Assembly (NCBI RefSeq): GCF_039830135.1
Contig: NZ_CP156081.1
Span: 2,838,001 to 2,902,000 of the forward strand
Reading direction: 5' to 3'
DNA: 64,000 nucleotides
From: Defluviimonas sp. SAOS-178_SWC
GTDB lineage: Bacteria; Pseudomonadota; Alphaproteobacteria; Rhodobacterales; Rhodobacteraceae
The translations under genes and the position numbers were made by a program. This document shows, one piece after another, positions 1-9,473 of this stretch; position 1 is the first letter of the stretch, and each line of letters starts with the position of its first letter. Below the pieces are notes generated by a model. That model did no database searches and was not told the DNA's origin. It worked only from the letters and a program-made list of their open reading frames with translations.

Positions 1-924
1 CGCCGGGTGCCGCTCCTCGCCTTCGGCGTCTATGACGCGCCGGGCGACGCGGCCCCCGTCCTCGCCCGCGCGGCAGATGAGGCGGGCGGCGCCGGGCTCA
101 GCCCTGCCACCCCCGCCTGGGACGCGGGGGCGCATGGCGCGGCGCTTGCCCGGATCCTTGCCTATATCGGCGCGGGCGACATCTATCAGGCCAATCTGAC
201 CATGCCGATGCACGCCATGCGGACCGGCACCGCGCTCGGCCTCTACGGCGCGCTCGCGGCGCGCCAGCCGGTCCACCACGGCGGCATCGTCGCCCTGCCG
301 GATCTGCCGGTCCTCATCTCGCGCTCGCCCGAGCTCTTCTTCGCCACCGATGCCGATGGCCGGATCGAGACCCGTCCGATGAAAGGCACCGCGCCGCGCG
401 CCTCAAATCCCGCCCATGACGCGGCGCTCAGGCTCGACTTGCAGCAAAGCCTGAAGAACCGCGCCGAGAACCTTATGATCGTTGATCTTTTGCGCAACGA
501 TATCTCGCGGATCTGCGAGGTCGGCTCGGTGAAGGTGCCTGAGCTTTACGCCATCGAATCCTACACGACCGTGCACCAGATGGTCTCCCGCGTCACCGGC
601 CAGATCCGCCCCGGCATCACGCCGGCGGCGCTTCTGCGCGCGCTCTTCCCCTGCGGCTCGATCACCGGCGCCCCGAAGATCCGGGCGATGGAGATCATCC
701 GCGAACTCGAACCCGCCCCGCGCGGCGCCTATTGCGGCGCCATCGGCTGGATCGGCCCGAACGGCGCCGCGCGCTTCAACGTGGCGATCCGCACGCTGAC
801 GCTCTACGGTGAGAGCGAGGTCGAATTCGGCGTCGGCGGCGGCATCGTCGCGGATTCGACGCCCGAGGGCGAATACGAGGAGGCGCTGTGGAAAGCCCGG
901 TTTGTAGAGCTGACACAAGGCTGA
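1..924 (+). CDS. pabB: Aminodeoxychorismate synthase component I, 5' truncated by window edge
   Basis: This is the chorismate-binding catalytic subunit that, with the PabA glutaminase, converts chorismate and glutamine to 4-amino-4-deoxychorismate for folate synthesis. The reading frame is open from base 1, so the N-terminus lies outside the window; about 307 residues are present. Diagnostic anthranilate-synthase-I-type motifs are visible: DIYQANLT, SRSPELFF, TRPMKGTAPR, NRAENLMIVDLLRNDI and PCGSITGAPKIRAMEII. Its 3' end overlaps the following class IV aminotransferase gene by 37 bases, so the two are probably translationally coupled and act in consecutive steps. The PabB assignment over anthranilate synthase TrpE rests on this partner. 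Confidence 0.9.
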   Translation, partial: RRVPLLAFGVYDAPGDAAPVLARAADEAGGAGLSPATPAWDAGAHGAALARILAYIGAGDIYQANLTMPMHAMRTGTALGLYGALAARQPVHHGGIVALPDLPVLISRSPELFFATDADGRIETRPMKGTAPRASNPAHDAALRLDLQQSLKNRAENLMIVDLLRNDISRICEVGSVKVPELYAIESYTTVHQMVSRVTGQIRPGITPAALLRALFPCGSITGAPKIRAMEIIRELEPAPRGAYCGAIGWIGPNGAARFNVAIRTLTLYGESEVEFGVGGGIVADSTPEGEYEEALWKARFVELTQG

Positions 925-1511
925 TCGAGACCTTCGGATGGGACGGCGCCGGGTCTCGCCGCCTCGACGCCCATCTCGCCCGCGCCCGCGCTTCGGCGGG
1001 GGCGCTCGGCTTTCGCTGGAACCGGGCCGCCATCGACGACGCCCTCGCCACGATCGATGGGTCCGCGCCCCTTCGTGTCCGCCTCACGATCGGTCGCGCC
1101 GGGGACGCCGAGGTGACCACCGCCCCCCTCGCCCCGAACCCGCCCGAATGGCATCTGGTCGTCGCCGCCGACCGTCTCGATCCGGACGCTCCGCTCCGTC
1201 GTCACAAGACGACCGAGCGCGCGCTCTACGACCGAACCCGCGCCGCCCTGCCCCGGGGCATCGACGAGGCGCTTTTCCTCAACACGCGCGGCGAGGCCGC
1301 CGAAGGGACGATCACCAACCTCTTCGCCGATCTCGGCGACGGCCTTCTGACCCCGCCCCTCAGCTCGGGCTGCCTGCCCGGCATCCTGCGCGCCGAGCTT
1401 ATCGCCTCGGGACGGGCGCGCGAAGCGGTCCTAAAAGCCGAAGATCTCGCCCGCGCGCGCCTCTACATGGGCAACGCCCTCCGCGGCCTCATCCCCGCGC
1501 GCTTCGCATAG
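888..1511 (+). CDS. pabC: Class IV aminotransferase, probable aminodeoxychorismate lyase
   Basis: This PLP-dependent fold-type IV enzyme of 207 residues probably splits aminodeoxychorismate into p-aminobenzoate and pyruvate. The likely Schiff-base lysine lies in RRHKTTERALYDR near residue 105. The family signature EALFLNTRGEAAEGTITNLF and the later SSGCLPGILR and YMGNALRGL segments are present. The GTG start is preceded by GAGGAGG at good spacing and lies inside pabB. Branched-chain or D-amino-acid aminotransferases share this fold, so the specific activity is inferred from the pabB coupling. Confidence 0.85.
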   Translation: MESPVCRADTRLIETFGWDGAGSRRLDAHLARARASAGALGFRWNRAAIDDALATIDGSAPLRVRLTIGRAGDAEVTTAPLAPNPPEWHLVVAADRLDPDAPLRRHKTTERALYDRTRAALPRGIDEALFLNTRGEAAEGTITNLFADLGDGLLTPPLSSGCLPGILRAELIASGRAREAVLKAEDLARARLYMGNALRGLIPARFA

Positions 1512-1517
1512 CCCCTT

Positions 1518-1546
1518 GATCTTCTTCTTGTGAAAAATACTCAGGC
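1518..1546 (-). repeat. Copy of a Rhodobacterales-type intergenic motif (GAGTATTTTT..AAGAAGAAGATCA)
   Basis: On the minus strand this spacer reads GAGTATTTTTCACAAGAAGA followed by AGATCA. It sits between the convergent pabC-like and betA genes. It resembles copies near 9474, 12260, 20976 and 51856, all at gene ends and often beside a GC hairpin. A role in transcription termination is an inference. Confidence 0.5.
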
Positions 1547-1580
1547 CGGTCGGCTCGCCGCAGGCGGGACGAAACCGGAC

Positions 1581-3236
1581 CTAGCGCTGTGCCACCTTCC
1601 AGCGCGGGCTCAACCACGGCTCGGAATTCGCCGGCGCCAGCATGCCGCGACCGAGCACGTGGTCGGCGACCTTCTCGCCCACCATGATCGACGGCGCGTT
1701 GAGGTTGCCGTTCGGGATGCGCGGGAAGACCGAACTGTCGGCGACGCGCAAGCCGTCGACGCCGATCACCTTCGCCTCGGCGTCCACCACCGCCATCGGA
1801 TCGTCGCGCCGCCCCATCTTCGCGGTGCCGCAGGGGTGATAGGCGCTTTCGGCATGCTCGCGGATGAAGGCGTCGATCTCCTCGTCGGTCCCGACCGCCG
1901 CGCCGGGCTGGATCTCGTGGCGGACGAAGGGTGCGAACGCCTCCTGCGCGAAGATCTCCCGCGTCAGCCGCACGCATCTGCGGAATTCCACCCAGTCGTC
2001 GGGATGCGACATGTAGTTGAAGCGGATTTCGGGCGCCGCCTTCGGATCGGCCGAGCGCAGCGTCACAGCCCCCCGCGATTTCGAGCGCATCGGCCCGGTA
2101 TGGGCCTGGAACCCGTGCCCTTCCGCCGCCGCCTTGCCATCGTAGCGCACCGCGATCGGCAGGAAGTGATACTGGATGTCGGGATAATCGACCCCCTTGT
2201 CCGAGCGGATGAAGGCCGCGCTTTCGAACTGGTTCGACGCGCCAAGCCCGGTGCCGGTGAAAAGCCACTGCGCCCCGACGAAGGCCTTGCCCCAGAGGTT
2301 CCAGTACTTGTAAAGCGTGATCGGCTGTTTCGAGGCATATTGCATATAGATTTCAAGGTGATCCTGAAGGTTCGCCCCGACACCCGGCCGATCCGCCAGA
2401 ACCTCGATCCCATGCGCACCAAGATGTGCGCCCGGACCCACGCCCGACAGCATCAGAAGCTTCGGCGTGTTGATCGACGACGCGGCGAGGATCACCTCGG
2501 CCCGTGCGCCGATCACCTCGAGATTGCCGCCACGCTCGACCTCGACGCCGATGGCGCGGCCGTCGCGGATCACCACCTTGCGGGCCAGCGCCCGGACCAG
2601 GGTGCAATTGGCGCGCTTCAGCGCCGGCTTCAGATAGGCATTCGCCGCGGACCAGCGCCGGCCCTTCCAGATCGTCGCCTCCATCGGTCCGAAGCCTTCC
2701 TGCTTCTCGCCGTTGTAATCCGATGTCACCTCGTAGCCGGCCTGCCGCCCGGCCTCGACGAAGGCGTGGAAAAGGGGGTTGCTCCGCGGGCCGCGCGTGA
2801 CATGCAAGGGCCCGTTCGCGCCGCGGAATTCGCCCGCGGCACCGTTACCGCCGTGCCAGGTCTCCATCCGCCGGAAGTAGGGCAGAACGTCGGCGTAGGA
2901 CCAGCCAGTCGCTCCAGCTTCGGCCCAGTGGTCGAAATCCTTCGCATGGCCCCGCACGAAGACCATGCCGTTGATCGAGGACGAGCCGCCGATCACCTTG
3001 CCGCGCGGCGTGGCGAGCGTGCGGCCGCCGAGATGCGGCTCCGGCTCCGTCCGGTAGCCCCAGTCGTAGATCCCCATGTTCATCGGGTAGGAGAGCGCAC
3101 CCGGCATCTGGATGAAGGGGCCCGCATCCGACCCGCCATGCTCCACGACGATCACGCTCCGTCCCGCCTCGGCCAGCCGGTAAGCCACCGCGCAACCGCC
3201 GGAGCCTGCGCCGACGACGATGTAATCCGCTTCCAT
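1581..3236 (-). CDS. betA: Choline dehydrogenase (GMC oxidoreductase)
   Basis: This FAD-dependent, membrane-associated enzyme oxidises choline to betaine aldehyde. It has 551 residues, the usual BetA length. The N-terminal dinucleotide-binding motif [18 protein letters not shown] and the C-terminal GMC signature around HPCGTAKMG, with [14 protein letters not shown], are intact. The ATG at 3236 is chosen over an in-frame GTG one codon earlier because it forms a TGATG junction with the betI stop. No betaine aldehyde dehydrogenase (betB) gene is present nearby, so that step is encoded elsewhere or BetA performs both oxidations. Confidence 0.92.
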   Translation of the reverse strand: MEADYIVVGAGSGGCAVAYRLAEAGRSVIVVEHGGSDAGPFIQMPGALSYPMNMGIYDWGYRTEPEPHLGGRTLATPRGKVIGGSSSINGMVFVRGHAKDFDHWAEAGATGWSYADVLPYFRRMETWHGGNGAAGEFRGANGPLHVTRGPRSNPLFHAFVEAGRQAGYEVTSDYNGEKQEGFGPMEATIWKGRRWSAANAYLKPALKRANCTLVRALARKVVIRDGRAIGVEVERGGNLEVIGARAEVILAASSINTPKLLMLSGVGPGAHLGAHGIEVLADRPGVGANLQDHLEIYMQYASKQPITLYKYWNLWGKAFVGAQWLFTGTGLGASNQFESAAFIRSDKGVDYPDIQYHFLPIAVRYDGKAAAEGHGFQAHTGPMRSKSRGAVTLRSADPKAAPEIRFNYMSHPDDWVEFRRCVRLTREIFAQEAFAPFVRHEIQPGAAVGTDEEIDAFIREHAESAYHPCGTAKMGRRDDPMAVVDAEAKVIGVDGLRVADSSVFPRIPNGNLNAPSIMVGEKVADHVLGRGMLAPANSEPWLSPRWKVAQR

Positions 3237-3817
3237 CACACCCCTGCCCCCAATTCGCGCTCAAGACATTCAAGGACGACGGCCGCCGCCGCCGCCCCGT
3301 CCGGCACCCCGCCCTTCAGCGCCTCGCGGATATAGACCCCGTCGATCATCGCGCCGAGCACATGGGCCACATCGCCCGCCCGCGCCCCGACGAGCGGCCG
3401 GAGCGACTGGACGAGGTTGGAGCGCAAGCGGCCCTGATAGATCGCGAGCAGGCGTCGCGCCTCCGGCTGGGTCTGCGCGAGAACGTAGAAATTCAGCCAG
3501 GCGCCGATCACCTCGCGGCGGAAGCTCGACGTCGCGAAGCTTGCCCGCACGATGGCCTGAAGCCGGCCCTTCGGCCCCTCGGCGGCGGCCAGCGCGCCGC
3601 GCACCTCGGCCCCGTAAAGCGTGAGGATATGGCGCATCGCGGCGAGGAAGATCTGTTCCTTCGAGCCAAAGTAATGGTGCGCGAGGGCCGAGGACATGCC
3701 GGCCCGCTTGGCGATCTGGCTCACCGTCACGTCGAGCGAACCGGCGCGCCCGATCTCGGTGATCGTCGCCTTCACCAGTGCCGCCTTGCGAATCGGCTCC
3801 ATTCCAACCTTCGGCAT
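3236..3817 (-). CDS. betI: Choline-responsive TetR-family repressor BetI
   Basis: This 193-residue TetR-family regulator represses choline uptake and oxidation genes until choline is present. The start [19 protein letters not shown] at 3817 matches the expected BetI N-terminus and length; the open frame upstream to 4210 is non-coding. The helix-turn-helix lies at about residues 28-50 ([20 protein letters not shown]). It is the first gene of a betI-betA operon and is divergent from choXWV, with a matching operator in the intergenic region. Confidence 0.92.
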   Translation of the reverse strand: MPKVGMEPIRKAALVKATITEIGRAGSLDVTVSQIAKRAGMSSALAHHYFGSKEQIFLAAMRHILTLYGAEVRGALAAAEGPKGRLQAIVRASFATSSFRREVIGAWLNFYVLAQTQPEARRLLAIYQGRLRSNLVQSLRPLVGARAGDVAHVLGAMIDGVYIREALKGGVPDGAAAAAVVLECLERELGAGV

Positions 3818-3861
3818 CAGACCCGCCTTTCCGAATGAGACCATATTCGCTAGCCGATCCT

Positions 3862-3883
3862 TTATTGACTCGTCAATCAATAA
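3862..3883. promoter_or_regulatory. Probable BetI operator
   Basis: Two nested dyads are seen directly: TTATTGA, 8 bases, TCAATAA, enclosing ATTGA-CTCG-TCAAT. The site lies 45 bases upstream of betI and about 170 upstream of choX, in the shared divergent control region. Its form resembles the known enterobacterial BetI operator core (ATTGA..TCAAT). Binding is inferred from this similarity and from position. Confidence 0.75.
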
Positions 3884-4052
3884 AAATAGACCTCGCTGGG
3901 TCAAAGTCCCTTTTTCCTTTGCGGAACTTGGTCTAGGTTTGCGCCCACTCCAATCTGGCGGGCCCCTCCCCGGGGTTCGAGACTGCTCTTGCCAAGGCCG
4001 GAAGCCCGCCGCCTGACGAAACACCAAACAAGAAAACAGGGAGCAACAAAGG

Positions 4053-4991
4053 ATGACCTTTTCCTCCAACCTCCGGACGACGCTACTTGCCGGCGCCGCG
4101 CTGGCGCTGTCGGCACCAGCCTTCGCAGCGGGCTGCGACAAGGTGATCTTCTCGGATGTCGGCTGGACCGACATCACGGCGACGACCGCCGCGACGACCA
4201 CCATTCTCAACGCGCTCGGCTACGAGACCGAGGTGAAGATCCTCTCGGTCCCGGTCACCTATACCGGTCTCGCCCAGGGCGATATCGACGTCTTCCTCGG
4301 CAACTGGATGCCGACGATGGAGGCCGATATCGCGCCCTACCGCGAGGCCGGCACGGTCGAGACGGTGCGCACCAACCTCGTCGGCGCGAAATACACTCTG
4401 GCGACCAACGAGGCCGGCGCAGGCCTCGGGATCAGCGATTTCGGCAACATCGCCGAATACAGGGACGAACTCGACGCCAAGATCTACGGAATCGAGCCCG
4501 GCAATGACGGCAACCGGCTGATCCTCGACATGATCACGAACGACCAGTTCGGCCTGTCGGATTTCGAGCTCGTCGAAAGCTCGGAACAGGGGATGCTCGC
4601 CCAGGTCGCGAAGGCGGACGGCGACGGCGAGCCGATCGTCTTTCTCGGCTGGGAACCGCACCCGATGAACGCGAACTTCAAGATGACCTATCTCTCGGGC
4701 GGCGACGAAGTCTTCGGCCCGAATTTCGGCGGGGCCGAGGTCGCGACCAATACCCGCGCGGGCTATGTGGCCGAATGCCCGAATACCGGCAAGTTGCTGC
4801 AAAACCTCGAATTCTCGCTCGCGATGGAGAACGAGATCATGGGCGCCATCCTCAATGACGGCGAAGACCCGAACGACGCCGCCAAGGCTTGGCTCGCCGG
4901 CCACAAGGAGGTGCTCGGCCCCTGGCTCGACGGCGTGACGACCAAGGACGGCGGCGACGCGATGGCCGCGGTCGAGGCGGCGCTCAACTGA
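4053..4991 (+). CDS. choX: Choline ABC transporter substrate-binding protein
   Basis: This 312-residue periplasmic binding protein has a cleavable signal peptide (hydrophobic core LLAGAALALSAPAFA, cleavage expected after AFAA). The mature part starts GCDKVIFSDVGWTDITA and has the OpuAC/ProX-like fold of ChoX, including VFLGNWMPTME and FLGWEPHPMN, which supply aromatic residues expected to cage the quaternary amine. It is first in choXWV and opposite to betI-betA, fitting choline import for catabolism or glycine betaine synthesis. Confidence 0.9.
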   Translation: MTFSSNLRTTLLAGAALALSAPAFAAGCDKVIFSDVGWTDITATTAATTTILNALGYETEVKILSVPVTYTGLAQGDIDVFLGNWMPTMEADIAPYREAGTVETVRTNLVGAKYTLATNEAGAGLGISDFGNIAEYRDELDAKIYGIEPGNDGNRLILDMITNDQFGLSDFELVESSEQGMLAQVAKADGDGEPIVFLGWEPHPMNANFKMTYLSGGDEVFGPNFGGAEVATNTRAGYVAECPNTGKLLQNLEFSLAMENEIMGAILNDGEDPNDAAKAWLAGHKEVLGPWLDGVTTKDGGDAMAAVEAALN

Positions 4992-4998
4992 TCCGGCC

Positions 4999-5030
4999 AC
5001 GGCCTTCCGCCCCGGCGGGCAGAAGGCCGT
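4999..5030 (+). other. Intercistronic stem-loop between choX and choW
   Basis: A perfect 9-bp stem, ACGGCCTTC (4999-5007) and GAAGGCCGT (5022-5030), encloses a GC-rich loop just after the choX stop. Such hairpins after a binding-protein gene commonly stabilise the upstream message, so that the binding protein outnumbers the permease. No T-tract follows, so it is not a full intrinsic terminator. Confidence 0.65.
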
Positions 5031-5094
5031 TCACGACCATGCCGGATGGCCGGACGCAACCGGCCACCGGCTTTTCCTCAGGGAGGGCGCGGGG

Positions 5095-5931
5095 ATGGAA
5101 TGGCTGACTGACAGCAAGATTCCGGTCGGCAAGGCCGCCAAACAGACATTCGACTGGCTCAAGGACAATGCCGAGCCGATATTCGACGGCATGTCGCAGG
5201 TGATGGAATGGCTGATCGCCGCGATCCTCTGGGTGCTGCAAACGCCGCATCCGCTGGTCATCGTCGCCGCCTTCGTCGCGTTGACCTGGGTCTTGCAGAA
5301 AAGCTGGAAGACCTGCCTTCTGATCCTCGCGGGGTTCCTCTTCATTCTCAATCAGGGCTACTGGAAGGAAACCACGGAAAGCCTGACACTGGTGCTTTCC
5401 TCCTGCGTCGTCTGCATGGCTGTGGGCGTGCCCATCGGCATAGCGGCGGCGCACAGGCCGAGGCTTTATGCCTGGATGCGTCCCATCCTGGACCTGATGC
5501 AGACGCTGCCGACCTTCGTCTATCTGATCCCGGCCATTGTATTCTTCGGCATCGGCATGGTGCCGGGGCTGATCGCCACCGTGATCTTCGTCCTTCCGGC
5601 TCCGATCCGGCTCACCCATCTCGGGATATCCTCGACGCCACAGCCTCTTCTCGAAGCCGTCACGGCCTTCGGCGGCACCAGGCGCCAGACCCTCTGGAAG
5701 GTCGAACTTCCCTACGCGCTGCCGCAGATCATGGCGGGGCTGAACCAGACGATCATGCTCTCGCTTTCGATGGTGGTCATCGCCGCCCTCGTCGGCGCCA
5801 ACGGGCTTGGCGTCCCGGTCGTCCGCGCGCTGAACTCGGTCAACACCGCGCTCGGGTTTGAGTCCGGCTTCATCATCGTCGTGGTCGCGATCATGCTCGA
5901 CCGGATGCTCCGGATCGGAGGTGCGAAATGA
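5095..5931 (+). CDS. choW: Choline ABC transporter permease
   Basis: This 278-residue inner-membrane permease belongs to the OpuAB/ProW family. After an amphipathic N-terminus it has five to six membrane segments, and the EAA loop appears around VTAFGGTRRQTLWKVELPYA (near residues 187-206). GGGAGG precedes the ATG by 8 bases. Its last codons overlap choV through an ATGA junction, so permease and ATPase are coupled. Confidence 0.9.
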   Translation: MEWLTDSKIPVGKAAKQTFDWLKDNAEPIFDGMSQVMEWLIAAILWVLQTPHPLVIVAAFVALTWVLQKSWKTCLLILAGFLFILNQGYWKETTESLTLVLSSCVVCMAVGVPIGIAAAHRPRLYAWMRPILDLMQTLPTFVYLIPAIVFFGIGMVPGLIATVIFVLPAPIRLTHLGISSTPQPLLEAVTAFGGTRRQTLWKVELPYALPQIMAGLNQTIMLSLSMVVIAALVGANGLGVPVVRALNSVNTALGFESGFIIVVVAIMLDRMLRIGGAK

Positions 5932-6956
5932 CAGTCGCGGTCGAGTTCGACAAGGTCAACATCGTCTTCGGCGATCATCCAGAACAGGCGTTGCCCCTGA
6001 TGGATGAAGGGCTGGACCGGCCGGAGATCCAGCGCCGGACCGGTCAGGTGTTGGGAGTCCACAACTGTTCGCTGACGGTGGAAACCGGCGAAATCCTCGT
6101 CCTCATGGGTCTCTCTGGGTCCGGCAAGTCGACGCTCCTGCGCGCGGTGAACGGCCTGAACCCGGTCTGCCGCGGCAGGGTCACCATCCATGACGAGGGC
6201 TGGTCCTGCGAGGTCGGCCATGCCTCGGTGCCCGACCTTCTCAGGGTACGGCGCGAATGCGTGGCGATGGTGTTCCAGCAATTCGGGCTTTTGCCGTGGC
6301 GAACGGTACACGAGAATGTCGGCCTCGGCCTCGAACTCGCCGGCCAAAGCCCAGCCGAACGGCGGGAAAAGGTCGATCAGCAACTTGCCCTTGTCGGCCT
6401 TTCCGACTGGGCGGACCGCAAGGTGGGCGAGCTTTCGGGCGGCATGCAGCAACGCGTCGGCCTCGCCCGCGCGTTCGCGACCGAGGCGCCGATCCTCCTC
6501 ATGGACGAACCCTTCTCGGCCCTCGACCCCCTGATCCGCACCCGGCTTCAGGACGAGCTTTTGGAACTTCAGGACAAGCTCCGCCGCACGATCATCTTCG
6601 TCAGCCACGACCTCGACGAAGCCTTCAAGATCGGCAACCGGATCGCGCTGATGGAGGGCGGGCGCATCGTCCAGTGCGGCACCGCCCGCGAGATCATCGC
6701 CAACCCGGCCTCGGACTACGTGGCGGATTTCGTCGCCCACATGAACCCCCTGGGCGTGCTCCGCGCCTCGGACATCATGCAGCCCGGCCCGGCCCGTGCG
6801 CCGAACGCGCCCGAGGTCCATCCCGACACCCCGGTGCGCGAGGTGATGGAGCGACTGCGCGAGGTTCCGGCCCTCGCCGTCACCGACGGCGGCAAGACGC
6901 TCGGCCGGATCACGCGGGAAAGCGTGATCGGACGGCTCCTCGACCCGCGCGGCTAG
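5928..6956 (+). CDS. choV: Choline ABC transporter ATP-binding protein
   Basis: This 342-residue ATPase energises choline uptake. Visible motifs are Walker A GLSGSGKSTL (near residue 60), signature LSGGMQQRVGLARA, Walker B ILLMDEPFSALDP and the switch histidine in FVSHDLDEAF. A C-terminal extension of about 70 residues resembles a CBS-type regulatory segment as in ProV/OpuAA. The gene ends 4 bases inside the end of the convergent DMT transporter gene. Confidence 0.92.
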   Translation: MTVAVEFDKVNIVFGDHPEQALPLMDEGLDRPEIQRRTGQVLGVHNCSLTVETGEILVLMGLSGSGKSTLLRAVNGLNPVCRGRVTIHDEGWSCEVGHASVPDLLRVRRECVAMVFQQFGLLPWRTVHENVGLGLELAGQSPAERREKVDQQLALVGLSDWADRKVGELSGGMQQRVGLARAFATEAPILLMDEPFSALDPLIRTRLQDELLELQDKLRRTIIFVSHDLDEAFKIGNRIALMEGGRIVQCGTAREIIANPASDYVADFVAHMNPLGVLRASDIMQPGPARAPNAPEVHPDTPVREVMERLREVPALAVTDGGKTLGRITRESVIGRLLDPRG

Positions 6957-7858
6957 AGCTTCGCGGCCTCCGGCGTGGGCGTCACCGCGCGACGTCGCAA
7001 CTGCGCCTCGCGCCAGGTCATGTAGCTGATCGCTGCGATGATCATCGCGCCGCCCGCCAGGACAAAGGGATCGACCGCCTCGCCGAAGACGAGGGCGCCG
7101 AGGAGTGTCGCCCAGACGAGTTGCAGGAAGACCACCGGCTGGGTCACCGCCAGGGGTGCCGCAACGAAGGCGCGGGTCATGCAGTAATGTCCCGCCGTCG
7201 CGAAAAGCGTGACGAGGACAAGGATCGCGATCTGCGTCAGATCGGGCGTCACCCACACCGTGAGCGCGGGAATGAAAAGCCCGATCGCCACCGTCAGCGA
7301 CATCATCGCCACGACCTCCGTCGCCGAGGCCAAGGCCGACAGCCGCTTGACCATCAGGTAGGAACAGCCAAAGATGATCGCCGCACTCAACTGCGCCAGA
7401 TGCCCCGAGGAAAGCTCCCTCAGCCCCGGCCGGAGCACGATCAGCGCCCCGAGCAGCGCCACCGCAATCGCGGTCAGGCGCCGCGCCGCGAGCTTCTCGC
7501 CCAGAAGGACCGCCGCGCCGAGCGTCACCACGATGGGGTTGAGGTATCCGATCGCGGTGACCTCCGCCACCGGCAGCCGCGCCATCGCGTAAAACCAGAG
7601 CGCGGTCGCGAGCGAATGCAGCGCGCCCCGCGCCGCGAAGAGCGGCAGCGCGCCTTTCGGCAGCCCCGCGCGAAAGACCCGAGCCAGCACCGGTGCCAGA
7701 AGGATCGAGCCGAAGACGAAGCGCAGGAAGGCCGACTCGGCGGCCGGCAGCCCGGTGCCCAAATAGCGCACCGATCCCGTCACCGCGACGAAACAGAGCC
7801 CGGTCGCGAGCATCCAGAGAACCCCTTCGACGGGGCGATTTGCGGGATCATCGTTCAT
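6953..7858 (-). CDS. DMT-superfamily (EamA) transporter
   Basis: This 301-residue inner-membrane protein has about ten hydrophobic helices arranged as two EamA repeats, the drug/metabolite exporter architecture. The start MNDDPANRPVEGVLW at 7858 is preferred to an upstream in-frame start because it opens directly into the first helix. The substrate cannot be read from sequence. It converges with choV with a 4-base overlap. Confidence 0.82.
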   Translation of the reverse strand: MNDDPANRPVEGVLWMLATGLCFVAVTGSVRYLGTGLPAAESAFLRFVFGSILLAPVLARVFRAGLPKGALPLFAARGALHSLATALWFYAMARLPVAEVTAIGYLNPIVVTLGAAVLLGEKLAARRLTAIAVALLGALIVLRPGLRELSSGHLAQLSAAIIFGCSYLMVKRLSALASATEVVAMMSLTVAIGLFIPALTVWVTPDLTQIAILVLVTLFATAGHYCMTRAFVAAPLAVTQPVVFLQLVWATLLGALVFGEAVDPFVLAGGAMIIAAISYMTWREAQLRRRAVTPTPEAAKL

Positions 7859-7895
7859 GGCGCGACATGACGCGATCCGGCGGTCTTGTGCAAGG

Positions 7896-8498
7896 TCAAC
7901 CGACCGCAAGTGTCACGGCGATCGACCACATCACCACACCGACCCCGGCATCAAGCACCCGCCACGCCAGCGGGCGCGCGAAGACTGGCGCAAACACCCT
8001 CGCGCCAAAGCCCAGCGCGAGGAAGAAGGCGAAGGAGGCGAGCGCCGCGCCCGCGCCGAACTCCACCGCCCGGCCCGGATACTGCATCGAAATCGATCCG
8101 ATCAACACGACCGTATCGAGCCAGACATGCGGATTGGCCCAGGTGATGAGCGCGAGGAGGCCGAGGACCTGCGGCAAGGGTTGCGCCTCCCCCCGCGCCA
8201 CCGAGAGTGTCCCGTTACCGCGCCAGGCGGCGCGCAACGACCGCGCGCCGTACCAGAGGAGGAAGGCGACCCCGCCCCAGCGCAGGGTCGGCGCGACCCA
8301 AGGGGCGATGGCGGCAAGCGTGCCGATCCCCGCCACTCCCGCAGAGATCAGCACCGCATCGGAGCCGGCACAGAACAGGCAAACCGCCAGAACGTGCTCG
8401 CGTCGCAATCCCTGCCGCAGGACGAAGGTATTCTGCGCGCCGATCGCCATGATCAGCCCCAAAGACAGTTGGAATCCGGCCAGAAACGCCAGTGACAT
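7896..8498 (-). CDS. lysE: LysE/ArgO-family basic amino acid exporter
   Basis: This 200-residue, roughly six-helix membrane protein begins MSLAFLAGFQLSLGLIMAIG and contains the family segment AIGAQNTFVLRQGLRREHV, then ITWANPHVWLDTVVLIGSIS. The family exports L-lysine and/or L-arginine. ATG 8498 follows a GGGAGAG ribosome site; an in-frame GTG one codon upstream is less likely. It is divergent from an ArgP/LysG regulator, the classic pairing in which basic amino acids induce export. Confidence 0.88.
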   Translation of the reverse strand: MSLAFLAGFQLSLGLIMAIGAQNTFVLRQGLRREHVLAVCLFCAGSDAVLISAGVAGIGTLAAIAPWVAPTLRWGGVAFLLWYGARSLRAAWRGNGTLSVARGEAQPLPQVLGLLALITWANPHVWLDTVVLIGSISMQYPGRAVEFGAGAALASFAFFLALGFGARVFAPVFARPLAWRVLDAGVGVVMWSIAVTLAVG

Positions 8499-8557
8499 CA
8501 CGCTCTCCCAAGGTTCGGTTCGACCCGGTCTAGCGATCGCCCATGATTTCGTCTAAT

Positions 8558-8579
8558 TAATCTGATAGTCTTTGGATTA
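8558..8579. promoter_or_regulatory. Candidate ArgP binding site in the lysE-argP divergent region
   Basis: An inverted repeat TAATC-N12-GATTA lies in an AT-rich stretch starting 10 bases before the argP ATG and about 60 bases from lysE. LysR-type regulators bind interrupted dyads like this between themselves and a divergent target. The position suits autoregulation plus lysE activation; binding is inferred. Confidence 0.5.
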
Positions 8580-8588
8580 GAATCTCTA

Positions 8589-9470
8589 ATGTTCGACTAC
8601 GACCAACTCCAGGCCCTCGCGGCGATCCTTCGCACCGGCAGTTTCGACGGCGCGGCCGCGGAGCTTCACGTCACCTCCTCGGCGATCTCGCAGCGCATCC
8701 GCGCGCTCGAGGACCGCCTCGGCACGGCTCTGGTGATCCGCGCGCAGCCCTGCCGCGCCACCGAGGCCGGCGCGCGGCTTGCGCGGCATGTAGACGACGT
8801 GCGGCTTCTGGAAGCGGCGGTGAAGGGCGATCTCGGCGGCAGGAGCGGCGCCGCGCGCGTGCGCATCGCGGTCAACGCCGACAGCCTCGCCACCTGGTTC
8901 CTGCCGGCCCTCGCCGCCGTTCCGGGCCTTCTTTACGATGTCATCATCGACGACCAGGATCATTCCGCCGACTGGCTCCGGCGCGGCGAGGTGCAGGCGG
9001 CCGTTACCGCCCATGAGAGCGCCGTCACCGGCTGCGACCTCTACCCGCTCGGGCGGATGCGCTACAACGCGACGACAAGCCCCGGTTTCGTGGAGCAATG
9101 GTTCGCGGAGGGCGTCACGGCCGAGACGCTGGCCCGCGCGCCCGCCCTGACCTTCAACCGCAAGGACCGGTTGCAACGCGACTGGGCGCGCCAGGTCGTC
9201 GGCCGCCCGGTGGTCGTGCCCACCCATCTCCTCGCCTCGAGCCAGGGCTTCGTCGATGCCGCCCGGCTCGGCCTCGGATGGGGAATGATTCCCGAGCTTC
9301 TGATCCGGGACGATCTCGCCTCCGGCCGCCTCGTGCCGCTCGTGCCCGGCGCCCCGCTCGACACACCGCTCGTGTGGCAGGTCGGCCGCCTGACCGGCGC
9401 CGCCCTCGCCCCGCTCACCTCGGCAATTCGCCGCTCGGCCGCGGCCGCCCTGCTGCCAGCCGCACCCTGA
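8589..9470 (+). CDS. argP: LysR-family regulator ArgP/LysG
   Basis: This 293-residue LysR-type regulator starts MFDYDQLQALAAILRTGSFD with the N-terminal winged helix (residues about 3-60, including VTSSAISQRIRALEDRLG), followed by a periplasmic-binding-like effector domain. The RAQPCRATEAG segment after the helix-turn-helix is typical of the ArgP/LysG group, which senses lysine or arginine. The divergent lysE gene is the expected target. Confidence 0.88.
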   Translation: MFDYDQLQALAAILRTGSFDGAAAELHVTSSAISQRIRALEDRLGTALVIRAQPCRATEAGARLARHVDDVRLLEAAVKGDLGGRSGAARVRIAVNADSLATWFLPALAAVPGLLYDVIIDDQDHSADWLRRGEVQAAVTAHESAVTGCDLYPLGRMRYNATTSPGFVEQWFAEGVTAETLARAPALTFNRKDRLQRDWARQVVGRPVVVPTHLLASSQGFVDAARLGLGWGMIPELLIRDDLASGRLVPLVPGAPLDTPLVWQVGRLTGAALAPLTSAIRRSAAAALLPAAP

Positions 9471-9473
9471 GGC

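Noticed and set aside
1530..3335. 601-codon open frame on the plus strand over betA
   Set aside because: It is antisense to a complete betA, rich in Arg/Asp/His, with no motif or ribosome site. Such frames are expected opposite high-GC genes.
7930..8560. Plus-strand open frames of 200-290 codons opposite lysE
   Set aside because: They are charged shadows of a clear six-helix exporter gene on the minus strand.
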